Notes under the pieces: generated by a model
Seen by the model: the letters and a program-made list of their open reading frames with translations, nothing else
What the model was told of the DNA's origin: nothing
Databases searched by the model: none
From: an uncultured Lachnospiraceae bacterium
GTDB taxonomy: Bacteria > Bacillota > Clostridia > Lachnospirales > Lachnospiraceae
NCBI GenBank assembly: GCA_947626415.1
Contig: CANQSA010000017.1
Coordinates: forward strand, 1-52,100
Direction: 5' to 3'
DNA length: 52,100 bases
Shown: piece after piece, positions 26,367 to 34,012 of the stretch
How positions within the stretch are numbered: position 1 is the first letter of the stretch
Layout of the letters: every line of letters begins with the position of its first letter
Position numbers and translations under genes: made by a program

Positions 26367-28028
26367 ATGGAGATTCAATTTTGCGGCGCGGTAGACTGCG
26401 TGACCGGATCCTGCCATTTGATCCGGACCGGAGAATACAATATTTTGCTGGACTGCGGACAGTTTCAGGGGAATAAGCATATGGAAGCGAGAAATGCGGA
26501 GGCGTTTCCGTTTCAGCCGGAGGAAATCGACTGCATGATCTTAAGCCACGCGCATGTGGATCACAGCGGCAGGATCCCGCTTTTAGTAAAACAGGGATTC
26601 CGGGGCAGGATTTACTGTACAAAGGCAACGGCAGATCTGCTGGAGGTCATGCTGCGGGACTGCGGACATATTCATGAGAAAGACGCGGAGTGGGCGAACC
26701 GGAAAGCAAGACGCGCCGGCCGGCCGGAGACGGAACCGCTCTATACGGTAGAAGACGCGGAGGCGGCGCTTGCCTATGTGGAGCCGGTATTATACGACCA
26801 GCTGGTGGAGATCAATGACAGGGTCAAGATATGCTTTAACGATGCGGGCCATATCCTCGGATCTGCGATCACGGAAATCTGGGTGGAGGAGGAAGGCATA
26901 ACCTCCAAAATCGTATTCTCAGGCGACTTGGGCGTGGCAGACCGTCCGATCCTGCGGGATCCGGTGATCATAAAAAAGGCGGATTACGTCATTATGGAAA
27001 CTACATATGGAAACCGTCTGCATGAACAGAATCTGGAAAGCGTGGAGCGGCTGATGGAGATCATCATTAAAACCGCGCAGCGCGGAGGAACCGTAGTGAT
27101 TCCCGCATTTGCGGTAGGCAGAACGCAGGAACTGATTTTCCAGCTGAATCAGTATTATGAAAGCCATAATGAATATAAGCCGATCCTGGATAAGATCAAC
27201 GTGTACATTGACAGCCCGATGGCAATCACGACAACGGAAGTATTTAAACGGAATGCGTCGGTATTTGACGATGCGACCAGAGAATATATTTTAAATGGGG
27301 ACAATCCCCTGGATTTTCGGAATCTGTATTTTACTCGGACTACGGAGGAATCTATGGCGCTCAATGAAGATCCCGCGCCGAAGATCATTATTTCCGCGAG
27401 CGGGATGTGTGATGCGGGCAGGATCCGGCACCATCTGAAGCATAATCTGTGGGATCGGAGAAACAGTATTGTATTTGTAGGCTATCAGGCAAACGGGACT
27501 CTGGGCCGGCGGATCGTAGACGGTGAGCGGGATCTTTCTATTCTGGGAGAGGAGATCCATGTAGGCGCGCAGATCTACAATCTGGAAGGCTTTTCCGGAC
27601 ACGCGGACCGAGACGGCCTGCTGGCGTGGCTGGAAGGATTTCAGGTGAGACCGAAGCAGATTTTTCTGGTGCATGGGGAAGAGGATTCCAAAATGGATTT
27701 TGCCGCGCTGGTGAAAGAAAAGCTGGGCTATGACTGTACGGTGCTGCACGGCCCGGCGACCTATACGCTTGGCGGAGCGCAGACATCGGCTCCGACAGAG
27801 CAGCGCAGCGCGGAAGAAGAATTTATTGATGCGGACCAGATTTCCAATATTCAGAATCAGATCCGGGAAATTCACGATAATCTGGAAGAAATCCTGTATC
27901 AGACCAATCTGGCGCTGGATGAAAAGACTGCCGCGGAGCGGCTGGTACAGATCAACAATATTATTCAGCAGCTCTCCAAGGATACGCTGGATCTGGGCTC
28001 GGCTGTTACACGGGAAGTGCGGGCGTAA
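26367..28028 (+). CDS. beta-CASP metallo-beta-lactamase-fold RNase-like protein
   Basis: A 553-residue protein of the metallo-beta-lactamase fold with a beta-CASP insertion and C-terminal RNA-specificity domain, related to CPSF-like nucleases. The zinc motif HAHVDH is at residues 61-66, a GHILGS segment and FSGDLG follow, and GHADRDGL gives the late ligand. PRKIIISASGM-like KIIISASGMCDAG is typical of the beta-CASP part. Likely an RNA-processing or degrading enzyme in the cytoplasm; the specific RNA is unknown. A C-terminal extension of about 75 residues is helical and acidic. It lies three bases after the VanZ gene and converges on the RNase H gene. Confidence 0.85.
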   Translation: MEIQFCGAVDCVTGSCHLIRTGEYNILLDCGQFQGNKHMEARNAEAFPFQPEEIDCMILSHAHVDHSGRIPLLVKQGFRGRIYCTKATADLLEVMLRDCGHIHEKDAEWANRKARRAGRPETEPLYTVEDAEAALAYVEPVLYDQLVEINDRVKICFNDAGHILGSAITEIWVEEEGITSKIVFSGDLGVADRPILRDPVIIKKADYVIMETTYGNRLHEQNLESVERLMEIIIKTAQRGGTVVIPAFAVGRTQELIFQLNQYYESHNEYKPILDKINVYIDSPMAITTTEVFKRNASVFDDATREYILNGDNPLDFRNLYFTRTTEESMALNEDPAPKIIISASGMCDAGRIRHHLKHNLWDRRNSIVFVGYQANGTLGRRIVDGERDLSILGEEIHVGAQIYNLEGFSGHADRDGLLAWLEGFQVRPKQIFLVHGEEDSKMDFAALVKEKLGYDCTVLHGPATYTLGGAQTSAPTEQRSAEEEFIDADQISNIQNQIREIHDNLEEILYQTNLALDEKTAAERLVQINNIIQQLSKDTLDLGSAVTREVRA

Positions 28029-28033
28029 AGGTC

Positions 28034-28044
28034 GGGGGGGGGGG
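28034..28044 (+). repeat. run of eleven G
   Basis: An uninterrupted poly-G tract between the convergent metallo-hydrolase and RNase H genes, right before their shared terminator. Such a tract is prone to slippage and to sequencing error. Confidence 0.9.
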
Positions 28045-28049
28045 AAAAC

Positions 28050-28085
28050 AGGCGCTGCTGTGGTCAGATCCCAAGCGCCTCTTTT
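28050..28085 (+). terminator. terminator of the convergent metallo-hydrolase/RNase H pair
   Basis: Arms AGGCGCT (28050-28056) and AGCGCCT (28074-28080), followed by CTTTT on the plus strand and by GTTTT on the minus strand. It overlaps the RNase H stop codon. Confidence 0.5.
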
Positions 28086-28723
28086 GCCAGACTGTCGGCC
28101 AGATCGTTGTAATAGTCGCCGGAATGCCCTTTTACTTTGATAAATGTTACATGAAGCCGGTCACGGATCGTGTTGTAATAAGCAGCATAATCCTGTGTAC
28201 CGGCTTTATTTGCCTTCCATTCTCCCAGCGGCCAGTGCGCGATCCCGGCGTAATCATGGTAAATGGTAAGCTCCGGACAATCGTGTTCCAGCGCGAATGC
28301 CATAGCCGCCATGGAGCCGCAGATCTCACCAGCAACATTGTGCATCTGCGCAAGCTCCGGATCGTCTTCCATTTTGGAGAGATGAAATTCGGCTCCGTTC
28401 CAGAAGATCACGGCTCCGTAAGAAAAGTGACCGGTTTGACCATCGTAACTGCCGTCTACATAGGCGACAGCGTGGGTATGGTCAGAAAAAGGAGCGGGCG
28501 GCGCAGCTTTCTTTAAGGAAGCCTCTCCGGCGATTTCCGCATCGGGACTGTCTGTATCGGAAAAAAGAGCATAGGAAGTATCACCCAGATAGAACTTTGC
28601 CTCCTCTAAGCTGGAAAAACTTTTGTATTGAGCGCCGGAAAATCCGGAAACCTGGGCTTTGCACTGCTCCCAGTCGGTGTAGATGCCGGGAGTCAGCCCT
28701 TTTTTTACTGCGTAATATTTCAT
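28064..28723 (-). CDS. RNase H with N-terminal viroplasmin domain
   Basis: A 219-residue ribonuclease H family protein that degrades RNA in RNA:DNA hybrids. The first 45 residues (MKYYAVKKG to FSSLEEAKFYL) form the small viroplasmin/caulimovirus hybrid-binding domain known from RNase H1. The RNase H domain follows, with acidic residues in AYVDGSYDG, in the AGEICGSMAA helix, in TIYHDYAGI and in YYNDLADSLA, matching the DEDD active site. The ATG at 28723 follows GGAG; a longer frame to 28759 overlaps the preceding gene and has no reason to be used. It lies 17 bases after the L,D-transpeptidase stop, so the two are co-transcribed on the minus strand. Confidence 0.88.
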   Translation of the reverse strand: MKYYAVKKGLTPGIYTDWEQCKAQVSGFSGAQYKSFSSLEEAKFYLGDTSYALFSDTDSPDAEIAGEASLKKAAPPAPFSDHTHAVAYVDGSYDGQTGHFSYGAVIFWNGAEFHLSKMEDDPELAQMHNVAGEICGSMAAMAFALEHDCPELTIYHDYAGIAHWPLGEWKANKAGTQDYAAYYNTIRDRLHVTFIKVKGHSGDYYNDLADSLAKEALGI

Positions 28724-28740
28724 GATAAAAGCTCCGTTTC

Positions 28741-29586
28741 TTAATTTTCCTTTCTCCACGGATTCTTTTTGTTTGGATCGGTCGGGTCCCAGCCGCGGTA
28801 GGGACTGTTGACATCAATGGTAACCTGTTTTGGTTTGCCAAGCGGGCCGGGATTCGCCGCATCGTCATAAATGATCACGGTGGTGCCGGCCGGACAGTGG
28901 TCATAGATCCACTTGATATCGCCGCAGGCAAAGCGGATGCAGCCCAGCGAGCGGGGCGTTCCCAGTTTATTGAAATCTTCATACTTCAAATCGGACGGAT
29001 CCTGACTATGATAACATACCGAGTGCAGTAAGATCTGACCGTGGATCCGGATAGCGTACTGCGCATAGGAGCCGTCTACCATCAGGCACCACGGATACAT
29101 ATCGCCGGTTTTAAATTTGCCTAAAGGCGTTTTGGTGATCGGATTCCCCACAGAACAGCAAAACGCTTTGTACGGAATCGTGTAATTGCCTTTCAGGTCC
29201 ATACCGTAAACCGTTGTGGTTCCGGCTGCCCGATTTATCCGAATCAGAAACGGATGGGAAGCGTTCCAGTTGATCTTAGACTCTACAGGCTCCGTTGTGG
29301 TCGGCTGCACAGTGGTTGTGGCCGGCGGCGTTGTGGTAGGCGTCACGGTAACCGGTGCCGTTGTGGCTGACTGTGTTGTAGTCGGCTGTGTCGGTTCCTG
29401 CTTGTCGGCAGACGGTGTGGGGAGCGTCTGTTCTGTGACGGTGCTGCCGGTCGGAACAGCGGTATGCTTCTGATAATACAGAAGGATCACAAAGATGACC
29501 GCGCATACCAATACCAACAGGACTGCAAACAGCAGTTTTTTTATCAAATTCCGGTTCTCCGGATCCTTTTGTGCCTGATGACGCAT
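28741..29586 (-). CDS. L,D-transpeptidase (YkuD family), membrane-anchored
   Basis: A 281-residue cell-wall enzyme that makes 3-3 peptide cross-links or attaches proteins to peptidoglycan. A short cytoplasmic tail and one helix (about residues 16-38) anchor it. A Thr/Pro-rich linker (about 45-103) spans the wall, and the YkuD domain takes the rest. The catalytic motif is H182 in IHG plus SLGCIR at 213-218 with nucleophile C216, so it should be active. No LysM or SH3 domain is present. The 3' end runs 17 bases before the RNase H gene. Its promoter shares the -35 region with that of the divergent glnA gene. Confidence 0.92.
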   Translation of the reverse strand: MRHQAQKDPENRNLIKKLLFAVLLVLVCAVIFVILLYYQKHTAVPTGSTVTEQTLPTPSADKQEPTQPTTTQSATTAPVTVTPTTTPPATTTVQPTTTEPVESKINWNASHPFLIRINRAAGTTTVYGMDLKGNYTIPYKAFCCSVGNPITKTPLGKFKTGDMYPWCLMVDGSYAQYAIRIHGQILLHSVCYHSQDPSDLKYEDFNKLGTPRSLGCIRFACGDIKWIYDHCPAGTTVIIYDDAANPGPLGKPKQVTIDVNSPYRGWDPTDPNKKNPWRKEN

Positions 29587-29601
29587 ATTTGCTCCCTCAT
29601 T

Positions 29602-29630
29602 TGTATAAACATACGATTAAATATTGACAA
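29602..29630 (-). promoter_or_regulatory. promoter of the L,D-transpeptidase gene
   Basis: On the minus strand TTGTCA (plus 29625-29630) and TATACA (plus 29602-29607) with a 17-base spacer. The -35 box overlaps the glnA -35 box on the other strand. Confidence 0.65.
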
Positions 29631-29653
29631 AATGCAGTAGTATTTGTTATGAT
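29624..29653 (+). promoter_or_regulatory. promoter of glnA
   Basis: Consensus TTGACA (29624-29629), an 18-base spacer, and TATGAT (29648-29653). Transcription should begin near 29660, just before the attenuator-like hairpin. Confidence 0.75.
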
Positions 29654-29655
29654 TC

Positions 29656-29701
29656 TCAGAAGAGCAAAGGCGTTCTTCTGACGGTAGAGAACGCCCTTTT
29701 T
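29656..29701 (+). promoter_or_regulatory. attenuator-like leader of glnA
   Basis: GGCGTTCT (29669-29676) pairs with AGAACGCC (29688-29695) and is followed by five T, forming a terminator within about 40 bases of the expected start. TCAGAAGA (29656-29663) can pair with TCTTCTGA (29674-29681), which overlaps the first arm, so the two hairpins exclude each other. The first strand of the second hairpin begins at or before the expected start of transcription, so only part of it may be in the RNA. An ANTAR antiterminator gene lies just downstream of glnA. Confidence 0.6.
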
Positions 29702-29766
29702 CCGTTCAGAAACACCTTTAGTCTAACATATGTCATAATAAAATACAACAAAGAAAGGGAAAGAAA

Positions 29767-31095
29767 ATGAAGTACACGAAGCAGGAGATCCTTCGGATCG
29801 CTGAGGAAGAGGATGTGGAATTTATCCGTTTGCAGTTTACGGATATTTTCGGTATGTTAAAAAATGTTGCCATTACGGCGGCGCAGCTGGAGAAAGCACT
29901 TGATAACCGCTGTATGTTTGACGGCACCCTGATCGACGGCTTTGATTGTGCGGAGGCAACCGAGCTGTATCTGCATCCGGATCTGGATACATTCGCGATC
30001 TTTCCGTGGCGCCCGCAGCAGGGCAAGGTCGCCCGAATGCTGTGTGATATCTATACGGCGGACGGGAAACCGTTTGCGGCGGATCCGAGACAGGTATTGA
30101 AGCGTGTGATCAAAGAAGCGGAAGCAATGGGATATCGCTTTGTAGTGGGACCGGAACTGGAGTTTTTCCTGTTCCACCGCGATGAAGTGGGCGCGCCCAC
30201 CATACTGACGCATGAAAAAGCAGGATATTTTGATCTGAGTCCCTTAGACCTGGGAGAGAACGCCAGAAGAGATATGGTCCTGACTCTGGAGGCGATGGGA
30301 TTTGAAGTAGAAGGCTCCCACCATGAGGTGGCGCCGGCCCAGCATGAGATTGATTTCAAACATGCGGAAGCGCTGGAAACCGCAGACAATATCATGACCT
30401 TTAAACTGGCGGTGAAATCCGTGGCGACGCATCACGGTCTGCATGCCTCCTTTATGCCGAAGCCCAAGATGGGACAGTGCGGCTCCGGGATGCATTTGAA
30501 AATGGCGTTGTTTAAGGACGGGAAAAATATATTTGCGGATGAAGCAGACAGTAAGGGATTAAGCCGGGAAGCCTATCAGTTTATTGCCGGCCTGCTTGCC
30601 CATGTAAAAGGAATGACGCTGATCACCAATCCGATCGTCAATTCCTACAAGCGATTCGTGCCGGGATATGAAGCGCCGCTGTTTACGGCATGGTCGACCC
30701 AAAACCGGAGCCCGCTGATCCGGGTTGCGGCGGCCAGAGGAGAAGGCCCGCGGGTAGAACTGAGAAGTCCGGATCCGTCCGCCAATCCGTATCTGGTACT
30801 GGCGGTATGTCTGGCAGCAGGACTGGACGGGATCAAGCGAAAGCTGACGCCGCCCGAAGAGGTGACAGGCGATGTGATGGCGCTGTCTAAAGCAGAACGG
30901 CAGGCGCTGGGAATGGAATTACTGCCCGGCAATATGCATGAAGCCATCTGGGCGATGGAAGGAGAAAGCCTGGTACGGGAAACATTGGGAGAATCCCTGT
31001 TTGATCAGTATGTGGCAGGTAAACGGAAGGAATGGAATGAATATCGTTCTCAGGTTACGAATTGGGAGATCGAGCAGTATCTGAACCGGATATAG
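29767..31095 (+). CDS. glnA: glutamine synthetase, type I
   Basis: Makes glutamine from glutamate, ammonia and ATP, the key ammonium-assimilation step. At 442 residues it is the GSI-alpha size of Gram-positive bacteria. Visible landmarks are the metal-binding GPELEFFLF, the glutamate/ATP region FMPKPKMGQCGSGMHLKM, the PNPSYLVLA-like SANPYLVLAVCLAAGL, and a C-terminus without the adenylylation loop tyrosine signature. That last point suits a Firmicutes enzyme regulated by feedback and by transcription. AAAGGGAAAG precedes the ATG. Expression is probably set at the leader hairpin by the ANTAR protein encoded next. Confidence 0.95.
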   Translation: MKYTKQEILRIAEEEDVEFIRLQFTDIFGMLKNVAITAAQLEKALDNRCMFDGTLIDGFDCAEATELYLHPDLDTFAIFPWRPQQGKVARMLCDIYTADGKPFAADPRQVLKRVIKEAEAMGYRFVVGPELEFFLFHRDEVGAPTILTHEKAGYFDLSPLDLGENARRDMVLTLEAMGFEVEGSHHEVAPAQHEIDFKHAEALETADNIMTFKLAVKSVATHHGLHASFMPKPKMGQCGSGMHLKMALFKDGKNIFADEADSKGLSREAYQFIAGLLAHVKGMTLITNPIVNSYKRFVPGYEAPLFTAWSTQNRSPLIRVAAARGEGPRVELRSPDPSANPYLVLAVCLAAGLDGIKRKLTPPEEVTGDVMALSKAERQALGMELLPGNMHEAIWAMEGESLVRETLGESLFDQYVAGKRKEWNEYRSQVTNWEIEQYLNRI

Positions 31096-31135
31096 CAGAC
31101 AGCAAGCAGTCGTAACAGTGGAGGTGATATTCTTG

Positions 31136-31687
31136 ATGAATATAATTGTGGCATTTCCCAAATTGGATGACGCAAAGGGAATCAAGAATATACTGGTTCG
31201 TAACGGATATGAGGTAGTCGGCACATGCACTTCCGGGGCACAGGTGTTAAGTATGGCGGACAATCTGGGCGGCGGTATCGTGGTATGCGGCTACAGACTG
31301 CCGGATATGATGTATCTGCAGCTAAAACAGGAACTGCCTGCAGACATGGAGATGCTGCTCATTACCACGCAGCTGCATCAGGAGGAATGCAGGGGAACGG
31401 GCATTATGTGTCTGACCATGCCGATCCGGGTATTCGACTTCGTCAATACAATTGAAGTGATCGCGGGAAATTTAGCTTTCCGCAGAAAGAAACGAAGGGA
31501 ACAGCCAAAGAAGCGAAGCGAAGCAGAACGCACGATCATCGAACAGGCGAAAGCCGTTCTGATGGAAAAACACAATATGACAGAGAATGAGGCGCATCGG
31601 TATATTCAAAAAAACAGTATGAACAGCGGAACCAATATGGTAGAATATGCGCAGATGGTACTGAAGATCATGTACAGAGACAGGTAA
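31136..31687 (+). CDS. ANTAR-domain antiterminator with pseudo-receiver
   Basis: A 183-residue regulator. Residues 1-112 have a response-regulator-like fold (NIIVAFPKLDD start), but the phospho-acceptor position is G52 in CGYRLPDM and the lysine before the last proline is M95. It therefore cannot be phosphorylated in the normal way. Residues 125-181 are an ANTAR RNA-binding domain (EQAKAVLMEKHNMTENEAHRYIQ), which in NasR, AmiR and EutV stops terminator hairpins from forming. The gene is 40 bases after glnA, whose leader has a terminator hairpin, so it probably controls glnA. ATG 31136 has GGAGGTGAT 7 bases upstream; an earlier GTG at 31118 lies before that site. Confidence 0.88.
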   Translation: MNIIVAFPKLDDAKGIKNILVRNGYEVVGTCTSGAQVLSMADNLGGGIVVCGYRLPDMMYLQLKQELPADMEMLLITTQLHQEECRGTGIMCLTMPIRVFDFVNTIEVIAGNLAFRRKKRREQPKKRSEAERTIIEQAKAVLMEKHNMTENEAHRYIQKNSMNSGTNMVEYAQMVLKIMYRDR

Positions 31688-31699
31688 AGGAGAAAAATT

Positions 31700-32914
31700 A
31701 TGTTTAAGATCAATGAGAATTATTTGAAACTGCCGGGAAGCTATTTGTTTTCCACAATCGCAAAGAAGGTGAATGCATACACGGCCGCCCATCCGGAAGA
31801 ATCCATTATCCGGCTGGGAATCGGAGATGTGACGCAGCCGTTGGCGCCGGCGGTTATTACGGCGCTGCACAACGCAGTGGACGAAATGGCAAAAAAAGAA
31901 ACATTTCGGGGCTATGCGCCGGATCTGGGCTATGCGTTTTTGCGGCAGGCGATCGCGGACAATGATTATAAAGCAAGGGGCTGCGACATTGCCATTGACG
32001 AGATTTTTGTCAGTGACGGGGCAAAGAGTGACTCCGGCAATATCGGAGATATTTTCTCGGAGCATAACCGGATCGCGGTATGTGACCCGGTATATCCGGT
32101 ATATGTGGATACCAACGCCATGGCGGGGAGAACCGGCGATTATCTGCCGGAAGAAGAACGCTGGAGCAATGTGATCTATATGCCCTGTACGGCAGAGACG
32201 AATTTCGCGCCGGAACTGCCGAAAGAGGAGCCGGATATCATTTATCTGTGCTTCCCGAATAACCCGACCGGTTCTGCGATCAATAAGGCGGAATTGCAGA
32301 GATGGGTGGATTACGCTTTGAAGATTGGCGCTGTGATCATTTATGACGCGGCTTATGAGGCTTATATTTCGGAGGACGATGTGCCGCATACGATTTACGA
32401 ATGTGAGGGCGCGAAAGCCTGTGCCATCGAACTGCGCAGCTTTTCTAAAAACGCCGGCTTTACCGGAACCAGACTGGGATTTGCGGTTGTACCGAAGGAA
32501 TTAAAGTGCGGAGAGGTATCTTTAAACAGCCTGTGGGCAAGACGCCACGGGACCAAGTTTAACGGCGCGCCTTACATTATCCAGCGGGCGGGAGAAGCTG
32601 TTTATTCCGAAGAAGGAAAACGGCAGACCACGCAGCAGGTGGCTTACTATATGAACAATGCCCGGACGATCCGGGAAGGCCTGACCGCATTGGGCTATAC
32701 CGTGTCCGGCGGCGTAAACGCGCCGTATATCTGGTTAAAGACACCGGGCAATATGACATCCTGGGAATTCTTTGATTATCTGTTGGAGAAGATCCACGTT
32801 GTGGGAACGCCGGGCTCCGGTTTCGGTCCCAGCGGAGAAGGATATTTCCGTCTCACTGCGTTTGGTACATATGAAAATACGCTGGCTGCCCTGGAACGGT
32901 TTAAGCAGCTGTAA
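31700..32914 (+). CDS. dapL: LL-diaminopimelate aminotransferase
   Basis: Converts tetrahydrodipicolinate to LL-diaminopimelate in one step with glutamate as amino donor, for lysine and peptidoglycan synthesis. The 404-residue length is normal for DapL. The PLP-binding lysine is in SFSKNAGFTGTRLG, and the NNPTG and DAAYEAY segments line the cofactor pocket as in fold-type I aminotransferases. Chlamydia, plants and many Clostridia use this route in place of the succinylase path. AAAGGAG precedes the ATG, 12 bases after the ANTAR gene, so nitrogen regulation may extend to it. It converges with the AraC gene at a 9-base gap. Confidence 0.94.
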   Translation: MFKINENYLKLPGSYLFSTIAKKVNAYTAAHPEESIIRLGIGDVTQPLAPAVITALHNAVDEMAKKETFRGYAPDLGYAFLRQAIADNDYKARGCDIAIDEIFVSDGAKSDSGNIGDIFSEHNRIAVCDPVYPVYVDTNAMAGRTGDYLPEEERWSNVIYMPCTAETNFAPELPKEEPDIIYLCFPNNPTGSAINKAELQRWVDYALKIGAVIIYDAAYEAYISEDDVPHTIYECEGAKACAIELRSFSKNAGFTGTRLGFAVVPKELKCGEVSLNSLWARRHGTKFNGAPYIIQRAGEAVYSEEGKRQTTQQVAYYMNNARTIREGLTALGYTVSGGVNAPYIWLKTPGNMTSWEFFDYLLEKIHVVGTPGSGFGPSGEGYFRLTAFGTYENTLAALERFKQL

Positions 32915-32923
32915 ATTACCGAG

Positions 32924-33790
32924 TTATTCTAAACTCATCCGATAAGAGGACGGACTGATTCCCTTGCATTTTTTGAACATTTTGGAAAATGCGAGGGAAT
33001 CTTCATATCCGACTTCTCGCGCGATCGTGCTGATTTTTAATTCCGGGTTCTGCAGCAGCATACACGCCCGGTTCATCCGGTAGTGGATCAGGTATTCCTG
33101 AGGAGAAAGGCTCAGCGTGCGTTTGAAAATATGAGTCAGATAGCTGCGGTCAATGCCGATATAGGCGGCGATGTCGTTGACCCGGATATTTTCTTTTAAA
33201 TGTTCGTCGATATAGGAGAGGGCCTGATCCAGATACTGCCGGTAAGAATGTTCATCCTGCGGGAGATCCGGATTCGCAATGCTGTAATCCTCGATCAGCG
33301 CCGCCAGGATCCGGAGCAGAGCGGAAGTACGCTTTAATTCATTGTAAGGAGTAATGGTACGGGCCAGCATCATCTGCTGAATACAGGACAGGATAAAGTC
33401 TGTGTTGGCATACCGGCCGAGCAGGTGCATTTCATCCAGTCCGGCATACTGCAGATAAGCGCGCGCTTTGATTCCCCGGAATCCGATCCACATATAGTCC
33501 CAGGGCTCCTTCCGGTCGGCTTCATAAAATACTTCCGTATCGGGACAGATCAGAAAGAAATCTCCCTTTCCTAAATGCCAGGTTTCTCCGTTTACCTGGT
33601 AGATTCCCTTTCCTTCCGTAATAAAATGAACCAGATATTCGTCCCGTTTTCCCGGTCCGAACCAGTGACCGGGCGCGCAGCTCTGGATGCCGCAGGTACT
33701 CAGATACAGATCGACCGCGTCGTTCTGCAAATGCTCCAATAGCTGAAATCCGCCTGCGTTGATATAGACTTCTTTTTGATCCTGTGCCAT
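32924..33790 (-). CDS. AraC-family regulator
   Basis: A 288-residue transcription factor. The N-terminal half is a cupin-like ligand-binding domain (HWFGPGKRDEYLVHFITEGKG start and the GKGDFFLICPDTE stretch). The C-terminal part, from about residue 187, has two helix-turn-helix units, DIAAYIGIDRSYLTHIFKR and STIAREVGYEDSLAFSKMFKK, as in the AraC/XylS family. It is divergent from the GH97 gene. Direct repeats upstream of that gene suggest it activates the alpha-galactoside genes in response to a sugar. This is inferred from position. Confidence 0.9.
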   Translation of the reverse strand: MAQDQKEVYINAGGFQLLEHLQNDAVDLYLSTCGIQSCAPGHWFGPGKRDEYLVHFITEGKGIYQVNGETWHLGKGDFFLICPDTEVFYEADRKEPWDYMWIGFRGIKARAYLQYAGLDEMHLLGRYANTDFILSCIQQMMLARTITPYNELKRTSALLRILAALIEDYSIANPDLPQDEHSYRQYLDQALSYIDEHLKENIRVNDIAAYIGIDRSYLTHIFKRTLSLSPQEYLIHYRMNRACMLLQNPELKISTIAREVGYEDSLAFSKMFKKCKGISPSSYRMSLE

Positions 33791-33882
33791 TCTCCTTCTC
33801 CTTTGGTATTCTGCTTTTCCCTATCGTCTGTTCTGTCAGTTTGATTATAAAAACGATACCACAATGAAACAGAAAAAACAAT

Positions 33883-33951
33883 AAAATTCCACAAAAGGGA
33901 TAGCAAAGTCAACAAAATTCCATGTGACAAAAAAGTGAAAAATTTTATACT
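33883..33951 (+). promoter_or_regulatory. putative AraC operator and GH97 promoter
   Basis: AAAATTCCA occurs at 33883-33891 and 33914-33922, 31 bases apart, on the same helix face. A -10 box TATACT (33946-33951) follows. The -35 position (TGTGAC) is poor and lies right beside the second repeat, which fits activator-dependent transcription. Confidence 0.5.
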
Positions 33952-34012
33952 GAAAGCAAATGTACAAACAGAACGTACGGACATTTGCAAATATAGAAAA
34001 GGAGGCATTGAA

